A stretch of DNA of 64,000 nucleotides from Phytohabitans sp052068095 (GCF_052068095.1 NZ_JBQHDG010000004.1:62001-126000), one strand, 5' to 3'. Shown: positions 34,726 through 44,555, counted from the stretch's first letter. The notes: a model not told the origin generated them from the sequence alone. Program-made: numbers and translations.

Positions 34726-35409
34726 GTGAGCAGGCCCACCCGACGTACCCACCGGCAGGCCGAGGCCGAAGCCAACGACCGTGCGCTGCTCGAAGCCGCA
34801 CGCGAGGTCGTCGCCGTCGACGGCGTGCACGCGTCGGTGGCCACGATCGCCGCGCGGGCCGGCGTGGGCATCGGCAGCCTCTACCGGCGATACCGAACTA
34901 AGGAGGAGCTCTTTCAGCGGCTGGTCGTGATCGGGCTAGACCGCTGGCTCGCCGCGGCAGAGGCGGGTCTGGCCCACGACGACCCGTGGGACGGGCTCGC
35001 GCACTACGTCCTGGCCGGGATCGACATCGGCCAGGGGTCGCTCGGCGCGATCGCCGGCACAATCGAGATCACCGACGAAATCACCGAGAAAAACCGGCGC
35101 TGCGACGAAGCCGTCGACGCGCTCATCAGCCGCGCGCACACGGCCGGTGTGCTGCGCCCCGACGTCACCAGGACCGACCTGCACCTGCTGATCGAGCAGC
35201 TCGGAAAGTCGCCAATGATCGACCAGCTGCGCCGGCAGGGCCGCACCGACCTCATCGACACGGCCAGGCACGCACGCGCCCGCATCAACGCCATCGCCCT
35301 CGATGGCCTCCGCGCCGGCGCACCCCACCAGCTTCCCGGTGGGCCACCCGATGCCGCGTTGCTCTCCGGACGGTGGGAGCGGCCGGCGGGGACCCCTCAG
35401 CCGTCATAG
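34726..35409 (+). CDS. TetR-family transcriptional regulator
   Basis: 227 residues. The N-terminal helix-turn-helix reads ALLEAAREVVAVDGVHASVATIAARAGVGIGSLYRRYRTKEELF, typical of TetR, and the rest is a helical ligand-binding domain (HYVLAGIDIGQGSLGAI, DLHLLIEQLGKSPM) with a Pro-rich tail. The GTG at 34726 follows the second operator copy closely; no strong ribosome binding site is seen, so the mRNA leader may be very short. Its likely target is the divergent SnoaL-like gene and itself. Confidence 0.9.
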   Translation: MSRPTRRTHRQAEAEANDRALLEAAREVVAVDGVHASVATIAARAGVGIGSLYRRYRTKEELFQRLVVIGLDRWLAAAEAGLAHDDPWDGLAHYVLAGIDIGQGSLGAIAGTIEITDEITEKNRRCDEAVDALISRAHTAGVLRPDVTRTDLHLLIEQLGKSPMIDQLRRQGRTDLIDTARHARARINAIALDGLRAGAPHQLPGGPPDAALLSGRWERPAGTPQPS

Positions 35410-35665
35410 ATCACCAGCGCTTCCGATCGTGCTGTTATCCGCGCGCCGAAAGGGGTCGAACCCACCGGCCGGCTCGGCCGACGACCGCCCCGTAGTGTCT
35501 GGCGCACGCCACGCCGCCCGCTGATCTGCGACGAGAAGAAGGGGGCAACCGCCTGCGTGAGCGGCCAGGCGCCGCGCGCCCGGCGGCCGGCGGTGCCTGG
35601 TCAATCGACCGCCGGTGTGGGGTGCTGCCGCTGCCCGGATCCATGGCCGGACTGCTGGTCGAGAA

Positions 35666-36496
35666 TCAGCCGAGGGCGGCGAGGCGCACGTGGTCGTCCA
35701 ACGGGAGTTCGCCGGCGGCTACCGCGTTGATCTCCAGACTGCGCAGCTCGGCGCGACCGCCCGTCACCGTGGTGAACGCGGTGTCGGCGGCGTCCCTGCC
35801 CGTGGCGATGCGGACCAGGGCCGGGCGAGGTGCCAACCGCGTGGCATCCCACACCTGCCAGCGGCCATCGATCTCGGCCTCCACCACGGCGTGGAAATCC
35901 ATCGGGTCAAGGCCAGGGGCGTAAACGGAAGCGATCCGCGCGGGCACGTCAACCGCCCGGCACAGCGCGGCCACCAGATGGGCGAAGTCACGGCAGACGC
36001 CGCGAGCGGACATCAGCGTGTCCACCGCGTCCGTGGTCGGGCCGCTCGATTCGGACACGTACCCGACGTGCCGCCACACGTAGTCATGGATCGCCCGCAC
36101 TCGCTCCAGGGCCGTGGGCAGTTCGCCGAAGTGGCTCTGCGCCAGGCCAGCCAGCCGGTCCGACGGGCAATACCGGCTCGGGCGTAGGGCCTCCACCCGC
36201 TCCTCATCGGTCACCGGTGCAGGCGTTCCAGCGCCGGCGGCGACTGTCGCCTCGTAGCCGACGGTCACGGTCCCCGGCTGGACGTGGAACAGGTGCTGCC
36301 GACCCCCGACCGCTCCAACCAGTTCCTGAGCGGGCATCGGAACCGTGTTGTTGACGATCTCGAGACGCTCGCTGATCGTGGCCCCGTGCCGGCGGGCGAC
36401 CGCGATCTGGATCACGACGGTGGCCGGTGTGGCCACGTCAAGGGCGAGCGTGCAACCGACACGACTCGCCTGGCCATCCCGGTCCGGCAGGCTCAC
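35666..36496 (-). CDS. Transglutaminase-like cysteine protease domain protein
   Basis: 276 residues. An N-terminal beta domain (about 1-110) precedes the transglutaminase-like core with the triad Cys in SARGVCRDFAHL, His in PMDFHAVVEAEI and Asp in QVWDATRLAP. The helix ALERVRAIHDYVWRHVGYVSESSG is typical of the family. No signal peptide is seen. The GTG at 36496 overlaps the stop of a 63-residue reading frame (GTGA), implying coupling. It is a paralogue of the enzyme encoded at 61.4 kb. Substrate unknown. Confidence 0.85.
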   Translation of the reverse strand: MSLPDRDGQASRVGCTLALDVATPATVVIQIAVARRHGATISERLEIVNNTVPMPAQELVGAVGGRQHLFHVQPGTVTVGYEATVAAGAGTPAPVTDEERVEALRPSRYCPSDRLAGLAQSHFGELPTALERVRAIHDYVWRHVGYVSESSGPTTDAVDTLMSARGVCRDFAHLVAALCRAVDVPARIASVYAPGLDPMDFHAVVEAEIDGRWQVWDATRLAPRPALVRIATGRDAADTAFTTVTGGRAELRSLEINAVAAGELPLDDHVRLAALG

Positions 36497-36684
36497 CCGC
36501 GGGGTTCGGCCGCATCGACCGGACCGACATCGAAAGGTGTCCGCAGTCGCACCATCGCGGCCTCGCCCGCGTCCGGCACGGCCCGCCGCTGCGCCGACGT
36601 CTCGGCGGTCGGCGCCGGCAGGAAAAGATCTCCGTATGATCCGGACGCCTCCGGGGCGGGATCACGTACTGCCTCACTGGTCAT
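36493..36684 (-). CDS. Small acidic protein coupled to transglutaminase gene
   Basis: 63 residues, beginning MTSEAVRDPAPEASGSYGD, rich in Ala, Pro and Glu and without membrane segments or Cys. The ATG at 36684 is preceded by TTGGAGC at good spacing, and its TGA overlaps the start of the transglutaminase gene. Those translation signals are the main support for its being real. I do not recognise a family. A role as a leader, partner or substrate of the enzyme is only possible. Confidence 0.5.
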   Translation of the reverse strand: MTSEAVRDPAPEASGSYGDLFLPAPTAETSAQRRAVPDAGEAAMVRLRTPFDVGPVDAAEPRG

Positions 36685-37008
36685 TTCGGCTCCAATGCAA
36701 GCTAACAAGGCGAAGAGCGCCGCCCGCTGCGAAACGCGAGCCGGCGGGTTGGGGTACCACTCCTGAAAGGCTAACCGTACTCGCCCGCTCGAGGCAGGGC
36801 CCGCGCCGGCACCGTGAGCCAGGACGAAGTTCCATAGTGGACGGAGGTAGTATACATGGCGAAGGGGAGAAGCGCCCACCAGGCCCGAGCTGGCGGACGC
36901 CAACTATCGGAACGGGTCGGCCACTCCTTCTGCCCTTGGTAGCACTTGGCGACTGCGGTGTAACGGCGGCGGCATACGCCGGTAACGTGCGGTCGCGATC
37001 GTCACGGG
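36685..37008. other. Divergent intergenic region before the nitrate reductase gene
   Basis: 324 bp with no convincing gene. It should hold promoters for the leftward small-protein/transglutaminase pair and the rightward nitrate-assimilation operon. TAGTATAC at 36849-36856 is -10-like but no good -35 partner was found, and no GlnR box could be assigned with confidence. Confidence 0.4.
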
Positions 37009-39150
37009 ATGGGCGCGCGGGTCGAGACGCATTGCCCGTACTGCTCGTTGCAGTGCGGCGTGCGGATGCGGGTCGAGCCGCGCCGTGCTCCGGCCATCGA
37101 GCCGACTGAGTTTCCGACCAACCGGGGTGGCCTGTGCGCCAAGGGTTGGAGCGCACCGGAGCTGCTGGACCACCCCGACCGGCTGACCACACCGCTGGTC
37201 CGCGACGACCGGTCCGGCCCGTTCCGGCCGACGAGCTGGGACGAGGCGCTCCACCGCGTCACCGCCGCGATCCGGCGTGCGCAGCGGGCGTACGGGCCGG
37301 CAGCCGTCGGCTGCTTCGGCGGCGGCGGGCTGACCAACGAGAAGGCGTACCAGCTGGGCAAGTTCGCGCGGGTGGCGCTGCGGACGCCGCATATCGACTA
37401 CAACGGCCGGTTCTGCATGTCCTCGGCGGCGACGGCGGCCAACCGCGCGTTCGGCATCGACCGGGGGCTGCCGTTTCCACTGGCCGATATCGCCGAGGCC
37501 GATGCCGTGTTGCTGGTGGGCAGCAACCCTGCGGATACGATGCCGCCGGCGATGCAGTACTTCGACGCGGGGCGGGCTCGCGGCGCGGCGCACATCGTGG
37601 TCGACCCGCGCCGCTCGGCCACCGCGCGGGGCGGCACGCTGCACCTCCAGCCGACCCCCGGCACCGACCTGGCACTGGCCAACGGGCTGCTGCACATCGC
37701 GATCCGCGAAGGCCACGTGGACAAGGCCTATGTGGACGGCCGCACCACAGGCTTCGACACGGTACGCGCGGCGGTGGCCGCCTGGTGGCCGGACCGGGTG
37801 GAGCGGGTCACCGGGGTGAGCGAGGCGCTGCTGCGCCGCACCGTGCAGCTGCTGGCCACCGCGCCGTCCGCGATGATCCTGACCGCGCGCGGCGCCGAGC
37901 AGCACAGCAACGGCACCGACACCACGCAGGCCTACATCAACCTGGCCCTCGCCCTGGGCCTGCCGGGACGTCCGTACTCCGGGTACGGGACGGTCACCGG
38001 CCAGGGCAACGGGCAAGGCGGGCGGGAGCACGGGCAGAAGGCCGACCAGCTACCCGGCTACCGGCGCATCGACGACCCGGCCGCCCGCGCGCACGTCGCC
38101 GGCGTCTGGGGTGTGGATCCGGCGGACCTGCCCGGCCCGGGCGTCTCCGCGATGGAGATGCTCGACCGGCTCGGCACGCCCGGCGGGGTACGCGCGCTGC
38201 TGGTGCTCGCCTCGAACATCGTCGTCTCCGCCCCGGACCGCAACCGGGTTCGCGCCCGCCTGTCCGCTCTGGACTTCCTGGCCGTCTCCGACATGTTCCT
38301 CTCCGACACGGCGGCGCTGGCCGACGTCGTCCTGCCCACCGCCCAGTGGGCCGAGGAGGAGGGCACGATGACCAACCTGGAGGGGCGGGTCATCCGGCGC
38401 AAGCGCGTGCTGGCGCCGCCGGAAGGAGTGCTCGACGACCTGGCGCTGCTCGCCGCGCTCGCCGAGCGGCTGGAGGCACCCGGCCGGTTCTCGGCCGACC
38501 CGCGCACCGTCTTCGAGGAGCTGCGCCGGGCCAGCGCGGGCGGGACCGCCGACTACGCGGGCATCTCGTACGAGCGGATCGAAGCAGAGCAGGGCGTCTT
38601 CTGGCCCTGCCCGGCACCCGACCACCCGGGCACACCGCGGCTCTTCGCCGAACGGTTCGCCACCGCGGACGGGCGGGCCCGGTTCATCCGGGTGGACCAC
38701 CGCGAGCCGGCCGAGCCGCCCGATGCGGAGTACCCGTACGTGCTCACCACCGGCCGCATCATGCAGCAGTACCAGAGCGGCAACCAGACCCGCCGGTCCC
38801 GCTCGCTGCGGCTGACCGCGGACGACCCGAGGGTGGAGATCCACCCCGACCTGGCCCGCCGGCTCGGTATCGGCGCCGCGGACCTGGTCCAGCTGCGCAC
38901 CCGCCGCGGCACCGCCGTCTTCCGCGCCTACCTGACCGACACGATCCGGCCCGACACCGTCTTCGCACCCTTCCACTGGGGCGGGCTGGCCAGCGCGAAC
39001 GCGTTGACCGACCCGACGCTCGACCGCCACTCGAAAATGCCCGCGTTCAAGTCCTGCGCCGTCGCGGTGCGCCGGATCGGCGGGCCCGACGACCGCTCGC
39101 CCGCCACACCACCACCCACGCATCCACCGCCGTCCAGAAGGGACAGCTGA
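37009..39150 (+). CDS. nasA: Assimilatory nitrate reductase catalytic subunit (molybdopterin, 4Fe-4S)
   Basis: 713 residues. The N-terminal [4Fe-4S] site is CPYCSLQCG plus LCAKG (Cys9, 12, 16, 43). The molybdenum ligand is probably Cys136 in GRFCMSSAATA. The bis-MGD domains are recognisable (VLLVGSNPADTMPP, SGYGTVTGQGNGQGGREHGQKADQLPGY, VLPTAQWAEEEGTMTNLEGRVIRR) and the C-terminal dinucleotide-binding domain holds LTTGRIMQQYQSGNQTRRS. The order nitrate reductase then NirB and NirD identifies it as assimilatory. There is no Tat signal, so it is cytoplasmic. It reduces nitrate to nitrite with electrons from ferredoxin or a flavoprotein. Confidence 0.93.
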   Translation: MGARVETHCPYCSLQCGVRMRVEPRRAPAIEPTEFPTNRGGLCAKGWSAPELLDHPDRLTTPLVRDDRSGPFRPTSWDEALHRVTAAIRRAQRAYGPAAVGCFGGGGLTNEKAYQLGKFARVALRTPHIDYNGRFCMSSAATAANRAFGIDRGLPFPLADIAEADAVLLVGSNPADTMPPAMQYFDAGRARGAAHIVVDPRRSATARGGTLHLQPTPGTDLALANGLLHIAIREGHVDKAYVDGRTTGFDTVRAAVAAWWPDRVERVTGVSEALLRRTVQLLATAPSAMILTARGAEQHSNGTDTTQAYINLALALGLPGRPYSGYGTVTGQGNGQGGREHGQKADQLPGYRRIDDPAARAHVAGVWGVDPADLPGPGVSAMEMLDRLGTPGGVRALLVLASNIVVSAPDRNRVRARLSALDFLAVSDMFLSDTAALADVVLPTAQWAEEEGTMTNLEGRVIRRKRVLAPPEGVLDDLALLAALAERLEAPGRFSADPRTVFEELRRASAGGTADYAGISYERIEAEQGVFWPCPAPDHPGTPRLFAERFATADGRARFIRVDHREPAEPPDAEYPYVLTTGRIMQQYQSGNQTRRSRSLRLTADDPRVEIHPDLARRLGIGAADLVQLRTRRGTAVFRAYLTDTIRPDTVFAPFHWGGLASANALTDPTLDRHSKMPAFKSCAVAVRRIGGPDDRSPATPPPTHPPPSRRDS

Positions 39151-39151
39151 C

Positions 39152-39499
39152 GTGCAGTCCACATCGAAGTTCCTGCAAGGGGTCTTCCCGTTCCAGGGCA
39201 AGGGGATCGAGTCCCCCTTCCCGATCGACGCCGCACTCGCGTACACCGTCCCGGACGGCGTGGTCACCCAGCCGGTCTACTTCCGCGGTGGCAATACCAC
39301 CGGCGAGCTGATCTACGTGGTGCTGATCCGCGACGGCACACCGATGCGGTACTTCCCCATCGGCGCGAAGAGCGAGGTGCACGTGGCGCTGCGGGTGGTC
39401 GAGGACCTGGACAGCGGCACGGTCATCGAGCTGCACCTGGCCGCGCCGGAGGGCGTCGGTGGCGCCGTCGTGGTCGATCTCGGGCTCGTGGAGGTCTGA
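39152..39499 (+). CDS. Conserved small protein of the nitrate-assimilation operon
   Basis: 115 residues, beginning with GTG behind AGAAGGGACAG, one base after the nitrate reductase stop and directly abutting nirB. It is all-beta in pattern (GVVTQPVYFRGGNTTGELIY, MRYFPIGAKSEVHVALRVVE, TVIELHLAAPEGVGGAVVVD), without cofactor motifs, Cys or membrane segments. Homologues between nasA and nirB in actinobacteria are often labelled 'molybdopterin oxidoreductase', which the sequence does not support. A scaffold, chaperone or electron-transfer-coupling role is possible. Confidence 0.7.
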   Translation: MQSTSKFLQGVFPFQGKGIESPFPIDAALAYTVPDGVVTQPVYFRGGNTTGELIYVVLIRDGTPMRYFPIGAKSEVHVALRVVEDLDSGTVIELHLAAPEGVGGAVVVDLGLVEV

Positions 39500-41971
39500 A
39501 TGGAGCGGCTGGTGGTCATCGGCAACGGCATGGCCGGCGCCCGCACCGTCGAGGAAATCCTCGAACGGGGCGGCCGGGAGCAGTTCGCCATCACGATGTT
39601 CGGCGAGGAGCCCTACGGCAACTACAACCGCATCCTGCTGTCCAATGTGCTGTCCGGTGTGGAGGACGAGGCCGACATCTTCCTCAACAGCCTGCCCTGG
39701 TACGAGGAGAACGGCATCGCGCTCCGGGCCAGCGTACGCGTAGAGCGGATCGACCGGTTCGCCCGCGTGGTGCGCGCCGCGGACGGCTCGACGACCCCGT
39801 ACGACAAGCTCGTCATCGCAACCGGCAGCCGCCCTTACGTGCCGCCCATCGAAGGGATGCACCATCCCCGGCGCGGCTACCACCAGGGCGTGTTCACGTT
39901 CCGCACGATCGACGACACCCGCGCGATGATCCGGTACGCCCGCGACCACGAGCGGGCGGTGGTCATCGGCGGCGGCCTGCTCGGGCTGGAGGCGGCGCGC
40001 GGGCTACAGCAGTACGGCGTCCAGGTCACGCTCCTGCACTCGGCGGACACGCTGATGAACGCACAGCTCGACGCGCAGGCCGGCACGATCCTGCGGCGCA
40101 GCGTGGAAAGCCTCGGCATCGCCGTCGAGGTCGGGACGCGCACCACCGCGGTCGTGGGCAAGGACCGGGTCGAGGGGGTACGGCTCGCCGACGGCCGCAC
40201 CGTTCGCTGCGACATGGTCGTCGTGGCCGCCGGCATCCGGCCCAACGTGGAGGTGGCCGCGCTGAGCGGGCTGCCGGTGGAGCGGGCGATCCTGGTCGAC
40301 GACCACATGCGGGTGCTCGACGAGCCGCACATCTACGCGGTCGGCGAGTGCGTGCAGCACCGCGGCCAGACGTACGGCCTCGTCGCGCCGCTGTGGGAGC
40401 AGGCCAAAGTGCTCGCCGACCAGGTCACCGGGCGGGACCGCACCGCGGCGTACCACGGCTCGCGGACCGCCACGAAGCTGAAGGTGGCCGGCGTCGACGT
40501 GGCCGCGATGGGCGTCACGACTCCGGAACGGGAGGACGACGAGTTCGTGGTCTTCGCCGAGCCGCGGCGCGGCGTCTACAAGAGCGTCATCATCCGCGAC
40601 GACCGGCTGGTCGGCGCGACGCTGCTCGGTGACGTAGCCAAGGTGGGCTTCCTCATGCAGGCGTTCGACCGTGGCCTGCCGCTGCCGGAGGAGCGGGTAC
40701 GGCTGCTCTTCGACCTCGGTGGGCCACCGGCCGAGGAGTCGGCCGCGGAGCTGGACGACGGCGCGCAGGTGTGCAACTGCAACGGCGTCAGCAAGGGTGA
40801 CCTCGTAACGACCGTCCACAGTGGCGTCAAAACGGTCGGCGGGGTGATGGACGCCACCCGGGCCGGCAAGGGCTGCGGCTCGTGTAGGTCGCTCGTGGCA
40901 CAGATCGTGGAGTGGGCGGCCGGCGGCGCCGTCGAGGAGGACCCGTCCGCCACCTGGTACGTCCCTGGCGTACCCCTGGACAAGCCGGCGCTGATGGCGG
41001 CGATCCGCGCGCGGGGTCTCAAGAGCGTGTCCGCGGTCTTCGACGCGCTGGCCGGCGGCCACGAGGACGCCAAGAGCAAGATGGGCCTGGTCTCGCTGCT
41101 ACGGATGATGTGGGGCGAGGAGTACCAGGACGAGCGCGGCGCCCGCTTCATCAACGACCGCGTACACGCGAACATCCAGCGCGACGGCACCTTCTCGGTG
41201 GTACCTCAGATGAAGGGCGGCGTCACCACCCCCGACCAGCTACGCCGCATAGCCGACGTGGCCGACAAGTACCAGGTGCCGATGGTCAAGCTCACCGGCG
41301 GACAGCGCATCGACCTGCTCGGCATCCGCAAAGAGGACCTGCCCAAGGTGTGGGCCGACCTCGACATGCCTTCCGGGTACGCGTACGGCAAGAGCATGCG
41401 CACCGTGAAAACCTGCGTCGGCAGCGAGTTCTGCCGCTTCGGCGTGGGCGACTCCACGGCGCTCGGCATCGCCATCGAGTCCCGTTTCCAGGGCCTGGAA
41501 AGCCCGGCCAAGATGAAGCTCGCGGTCACCGGCTGCCCGCGCAACTGCGCCGAGGCGTACGTCAAGGACCTCGGCGTGGTCGCGATCGAGGGCGGGCGGT
41601 GGGAGATCTACGTCGGTGGGGCGGCCGGCGCCCACGTCCGCAAAGGCGATCTGCTAGCCACTGTGGACAGTCCCGACGATGTCGTTGCCCTCACCGGCCG
41701 CTTCCTTCAGTACTACCGCGAGAACGCCAACTGGCTGGAACGCACCTACTCCTTCGTCCCCCGCGTCGGCATCGACCGCCTCCGCGCCCTGATCGTCGAC
41801 GACAGCGAGGGGCTCGCCGCCGGCCTCGACGAGCGGATGGCCGCGGCGGTGGGCGCTTACAAGGACCCGTGGAAGGAGGGCACCGAGCCGTCCACGCCCG
41901 GCCAGTTCCGCACCGCCCTCCCGTTGCTGCCGCTGCCCCGGGTGCCGGTCCGAGACGGGGGCACGCCATGA
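39500..41971 (+). CDS. nirB: Nitrite reductase (NAD(P)H) large subunit
   Basis: 823 residues. The order is FAD/NAD(P)-binding oxidoreductase (GNGMAGARTVEEIL at 5-18; VVIGGGLLGLEAARGL near 155), a BFD-like [2Fe-2S] domain (CNCNGVSKGDL and GCGSC), a ferredoxin-like half domain, and the sirohaem/[4Fe-4S] domain with Cys639, Cys645, Cys679 and Cys683 (TCVGSEFC and GCPRNC). This is the complete NirB layout. It reduces nitrite to ammonia with six electrons in the cytoplasm. Its TGA overlaps the nirD ATG. Confidence 0.96.
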   Translation: MERLVVIGNGMAGARTVEEILERGGREQFAITMFGEEPYGNYNRILLSNVLSGVEDEADIFLNSLPWYEENGIALRASVRVERIDRFARVVRAADGSTTPYDKLVIATGSRPYVPPIEGMHHPRRGYHQGVFTFRTIDDTRAMIRYARDHERAVVIGGGLLGLEAARGLQQYGVQVTLLHSADTLMNAQLDAQAGTILRRSVESLGIAVEVGTRTTAVVGKDRVEGVRLADGRTVRCDMVVVAAGIRPNVEVAALSGLPVERAILVDDHMRVLDEPHIYAVGECVQHRGQTYGLVAPLWEQAKVLADQVTGRDRTAAYHGSRTATKLKVAGVDVAAMGVTTPEREDDEFVVFAEPRRGVYKSVIIRDDRLVGATLLGDVAKVGFLMQAFDRGLPLPEERVRLLFDLGGPPAEESAAELDDGAQVCNCNGVSKGDLVTTVHSGVKTVGGVMDATRAGKGCGSCRSLVAQIVEWAAGGAVEEDPSATWYVPGVPLDKPALMAAIRARGLKSVSAVFDALAGGHEDAKSKMGLVSLLRMMWGEEYQDERGARFINDRVHANIQRDGTFSVVPQMKGGVTTPDQLRRIADVADKYQVPMVKLTGGQRIDLLGIRKEDLPKVWADLDMPSGYAYGKSMRTVKTCVGSEFCRFGVGDSTALGIAIESRFQGLESPAKMKLAVTGCPRNCAEAYVKDLGVVAIEGGRWEIYVGGAAGAHVRKGDLLATVDSPDDVVALTGRFLQYYRENANWLERTYSFVPRVGIDRLRALIVDDSEGLAAGLDERMAAAVGAYKDPWKEGTEPSTPGQFRTALPLLPLPRVPVRDGGTP

Positions 41972-42291
41972 CCGCCCACCTGGTGGAGTACCGGGTCGGG
42001 CCCGTCACGGAGCTGCCGGTCGGCGAAGGCCGCGCGTACGCGATCGGCGGCGACATGGTGGCGGTCTTCCGGCTGCGCGACGGCACGCTGCGGGCGGTCT
42101 CGGCCGTCTGCCCGCACGCCGGCGGCCCGATCGCCGATGGGCTCGCCGACGCCGAGGTCGTCATCTGCCCGCTGCATCAGCACATCTTCGACCTGGCGAC
42201 CGGCTGCTCCAAGACCGGCCAACCACCCCTCACCGTGTACCCCGTCCGCGTCGACGACGACGGCGAACTGGTGATCGGCGTCCCCGCCTGA
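41968..42291 (+). CDS. nirD: Nitrite reductase small subunit, Rieske-type
   Basis: 107 residues. The Rieske motifs are CPHAGGPI and CPLHQHIF, both with the Cys and His ligands needed for a [2Fe-2S] cluster, as in the actinobacterial NirD versions that keep the cluster. The ATG overlaps the nirB stop (ATGA). It completes the operon and is followed convergently by the MMPL gene after 12 bp. Confidence 0.94.
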   Translation: MTAHLVEYRVGPVTELPVGEGRAYAIGGDMVAVFRLRDGTLRAVSAVCPHAGGPIADGLADAEVVICPLHQHIFDLATGCSKTGQPPLTVYPVRVDDDGELVIGVPA

Positions 42292-42303
42292 GTGAGCCGA
42301 CGG

Positions 42304-44508
42304 TTATCGGGCTGCTTGGCTTTCGCGGCTGCCGCGCCGGACGGGGCTGGTCGCGTGCGGGTCGACGCGTCGTTGAAACCGGCGCAGCCGAGCGGGGGCC
42401 CACCAGTTCGCCCGTCCGGCGAGGCGCATGAGGGCGGGCACCAGGATGGCGCGGATGACGGTCGCGTCGACGAGGATCGCGATCGCGACGCCGACGCCGA
42501 TCATCTGGAGGTACATGACCCTGCCGGTGGCGTAGAGGGAGAACGACATCGCCAGGACCAGGGCCGCGGAGGTGATCAAGGGAGCGCTGCGTTGGAGCCC
42601 TTCCAGGACCGCGCGGGTGTTGTCGCCGGTGGCCTCGTACCGCTCCTTGATGCGGGACAGCATGAACACCTCGTAGTCCATGGACAGTCCATATGCGACG
42701 CAGAACATCAGGATCGGGAAGGCGGGATCCAGCGTGCCGATCGGCGTGAAGCCGAGCAGCGAGGAGAACGCCCCTTCCTGGAAGACGAACACGAGCGCGC
42801 CGAACATGACCGAGAGGCTGAGCAGGTTCAGCACGGTGGCCTTGACCGGGATGAGCAGGCTGCCGGACATCAGAAACAGCAGCACGAATGTGACCGTCAG
42901 GATCAGCGTGCCGACCAGCGGCACGCGATCCATCAATGTGGACCGGAAGTCGGTCAGCTCGGCCGGGTACCCGCCGACGAGTGCCCCTTCGAACGGTGAT
43001 GGTGTGGCGCGGATCCTCTCGACCAGGCCGGCGACGTCGGTGCCGGCGAGCACCTCGCGGGTGGGGATCGCCTCCAGGCGGGTGCCGCCCGCGCTCGTCA
43101 GCCGCTCGGGGTTGGGCGCCGGGCGGATCAGCGCGCCGTCGACGAAGACGCCGGCCGCCGAGTTGACCTGGGCGATGCCGTCGATGCGGGACAGCTCACC
43201 GGCGTACCCGGCCGCGGCGGCGGGCCGCCCGGTCGCGGCGACGATGTGGATGGCGTCGTTCGCCTCCGTGGCGAAGTTGGCCCGCAGTTGGTCGTACGCC
43301 TGCCGGGTGGACGCCGACGGCGGCAACACTCGATCGTCCGGCAGGCCGATCCGTAGCCCGAGCGCGGGTGCGGCCAGCACCGCGACGAAGACCAGCCCGG
43401 CCGTGGCGAAGAGCAGTGGCCGGCGCATAACCCGGGCACCGAAGCGGTGCCAGCGCAGCCCGCTGTCCCCGACGGGCGCCGAGCCGCGCCGCACCGCGCG
43501 CGGGCCGATGGCGGCGAGCGCGGCGGGCAGCAGGGTGAGTGAGCCGATGACCGCCATCGCGACGACAAGGACGCCGGCGTAGGCGAACGAGCGCAGGAAC
43601 GAGTACGGGAAGACGAGCAGCGCCGCCAGGGACGCGGCGACGGTGAGCCCGCTGAAGATGACGGTGCGGCCGGCGGTGCGGACCGTCGTCGCGACCGCGT
43701 CGGGCACGCGTGCGCCGGCGCCCAGCTCCTCGCGGAACCGCGCGATGACGAACAGGCTGTAGTCGACGCCGAGACCGACCCCCATGACCAGCGTGATGTT
43801 GGCGGCGAAGGTCGACACCTCGGTCACGCTGGCCAGCAGCCGGAGCCCGGCCAGGGTGCCGAACACGGCGAACAACCCGATGCCCAAGGTGAGCAGGGCC
43901 AGCCGGGCCCGGCGATAGAGCGCGAACAGGAGCAGGAACATCAGCGGGATGATCATCATCTCTGCCCGTAGGAAGTCGGCCGCCGCTTGCTCGCTGATCT
44001 GGGCGGACGCGGCTTCCCCGCCGGCGACGCGGACGTCGATCGTGCCGCCGGTGCGCGTGAACGCCGGCAGTAGCCGCTCCCTGATCTCCGCGCGGGCGGT
44101 GGTGGCGTCGCCCTCGATGTGCGCCAGCACCAGCGCCTGCCGGCCGTCCGTGCCGCGCAGCATCGGGTCGTCGCCCTCGGACCAGTACGACCACACGTCG
44201 CCGACCAGCGGCCGGCTCCGCAGGTCGTCGGCGAGCGCTTGACCGGCGGCGCGGACCGGGGCGCTCTCCACCGTGCCGGTGCGGGCGGTGACCAGCAGGA
44301 TCAGGTTGGCGTTGCCGGTGTCGAAGTCTCGCAGCAGCTGCTGGGCCTGGACCGACTCGGTGCCGGGCGCCTCCCAGCGGCTGAGCACCATGGCACCCAA
44401 CGCACCGGCGCCGAAGACTGCGAACACCAGGGTCACGACCAGGCCGGTGGCCAGCGTGAGACGCCGGCGCCTGGCGACGAACGCGCCGAGGCGGTGCAGT
44501 CCAGTCAT
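42304..44508 (-). CDS. MMPL-family RND transporter
   Basis: 734 residues with twelve expected transmembrane helices in two sets, each set preceded by a large outer loop. The first helix is RLTLATGLVVTLVFAVFGAGAL. GVGLGVDYSLFVIARFREEL and YGLSMDYEVFMLSRIKERYEATGD are the paired MMPL motifs carrying the proton-relay Asp-Tyr residues. The family exports lipids or drugs. It is divergent from a TetR gene with a long palindrome between, so drug- or lipid-induced derepression is likely. Confidence 0.93.
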   Translation of the reverse strand: MTGLHRLGAFVARRRRLTLATGLVVTLVFAVFGAGALGAMVLSRWEAPGTESVQAQQLLRDFDTGNANLILLVTARTGTVESAPVRAAGQALADDLRSRPLVGDVWSYWSEGDDPMLRGTDGRQALVLAHIEGDATTARAEIRERLLPAFTRTGGTIDVRVAGGEAASAQISEQAAADFLRAEMMIIPLMFLLLFALYRRARLALLTLGIGLFAVFGTLAGLRLLASVTEVSTFAANITLVMGVGLGVDYSLFVIARFREELGAGARVPDAVATTVRTAGRTVIFSGLTVAASLAALLVFPYSFLRSFAYAGVLVVAMAVIGSLTLLPAALAAIGPRAVRRGSAPVGDSGLRWHRFGARVMRRPLLFATAGLVFVAVLAAPALGLRIGLPDDRVLPPSASTRQAYDQLRANFATEANDAIHIVAATGRPAAAAGYAGELSRIDGIAQVNSAAGVFVDGALIRPAPNPERLTSAGGTRLEAIPTREVLAGTDVAGLVERIRATPSPFEGALVGGYPAELTDFRSTLMDRVPLVGTLILTVTFVLLFLMSGSLLIPVKATVLNLLSLSVMFGALVFVFQEGAFSSLLGFTPIGTLDPAFPILMFCVAYGLSMDYEVFMLSRIKERYEATGDNTRAVLEGLQRSAPLITSAALVLAMSFSLYATGRVMYLQMIGVGVAIAILVDATVIRAILVPALMRLAGRANWWAPARLRRFQRRVDPHATSPVRRGSRESQAAR

Positions 44509-44555
44509 GTGCCGTTCCCCCTGCTAGGCTCAGAACACGAGCGGTCGCCCGCATT

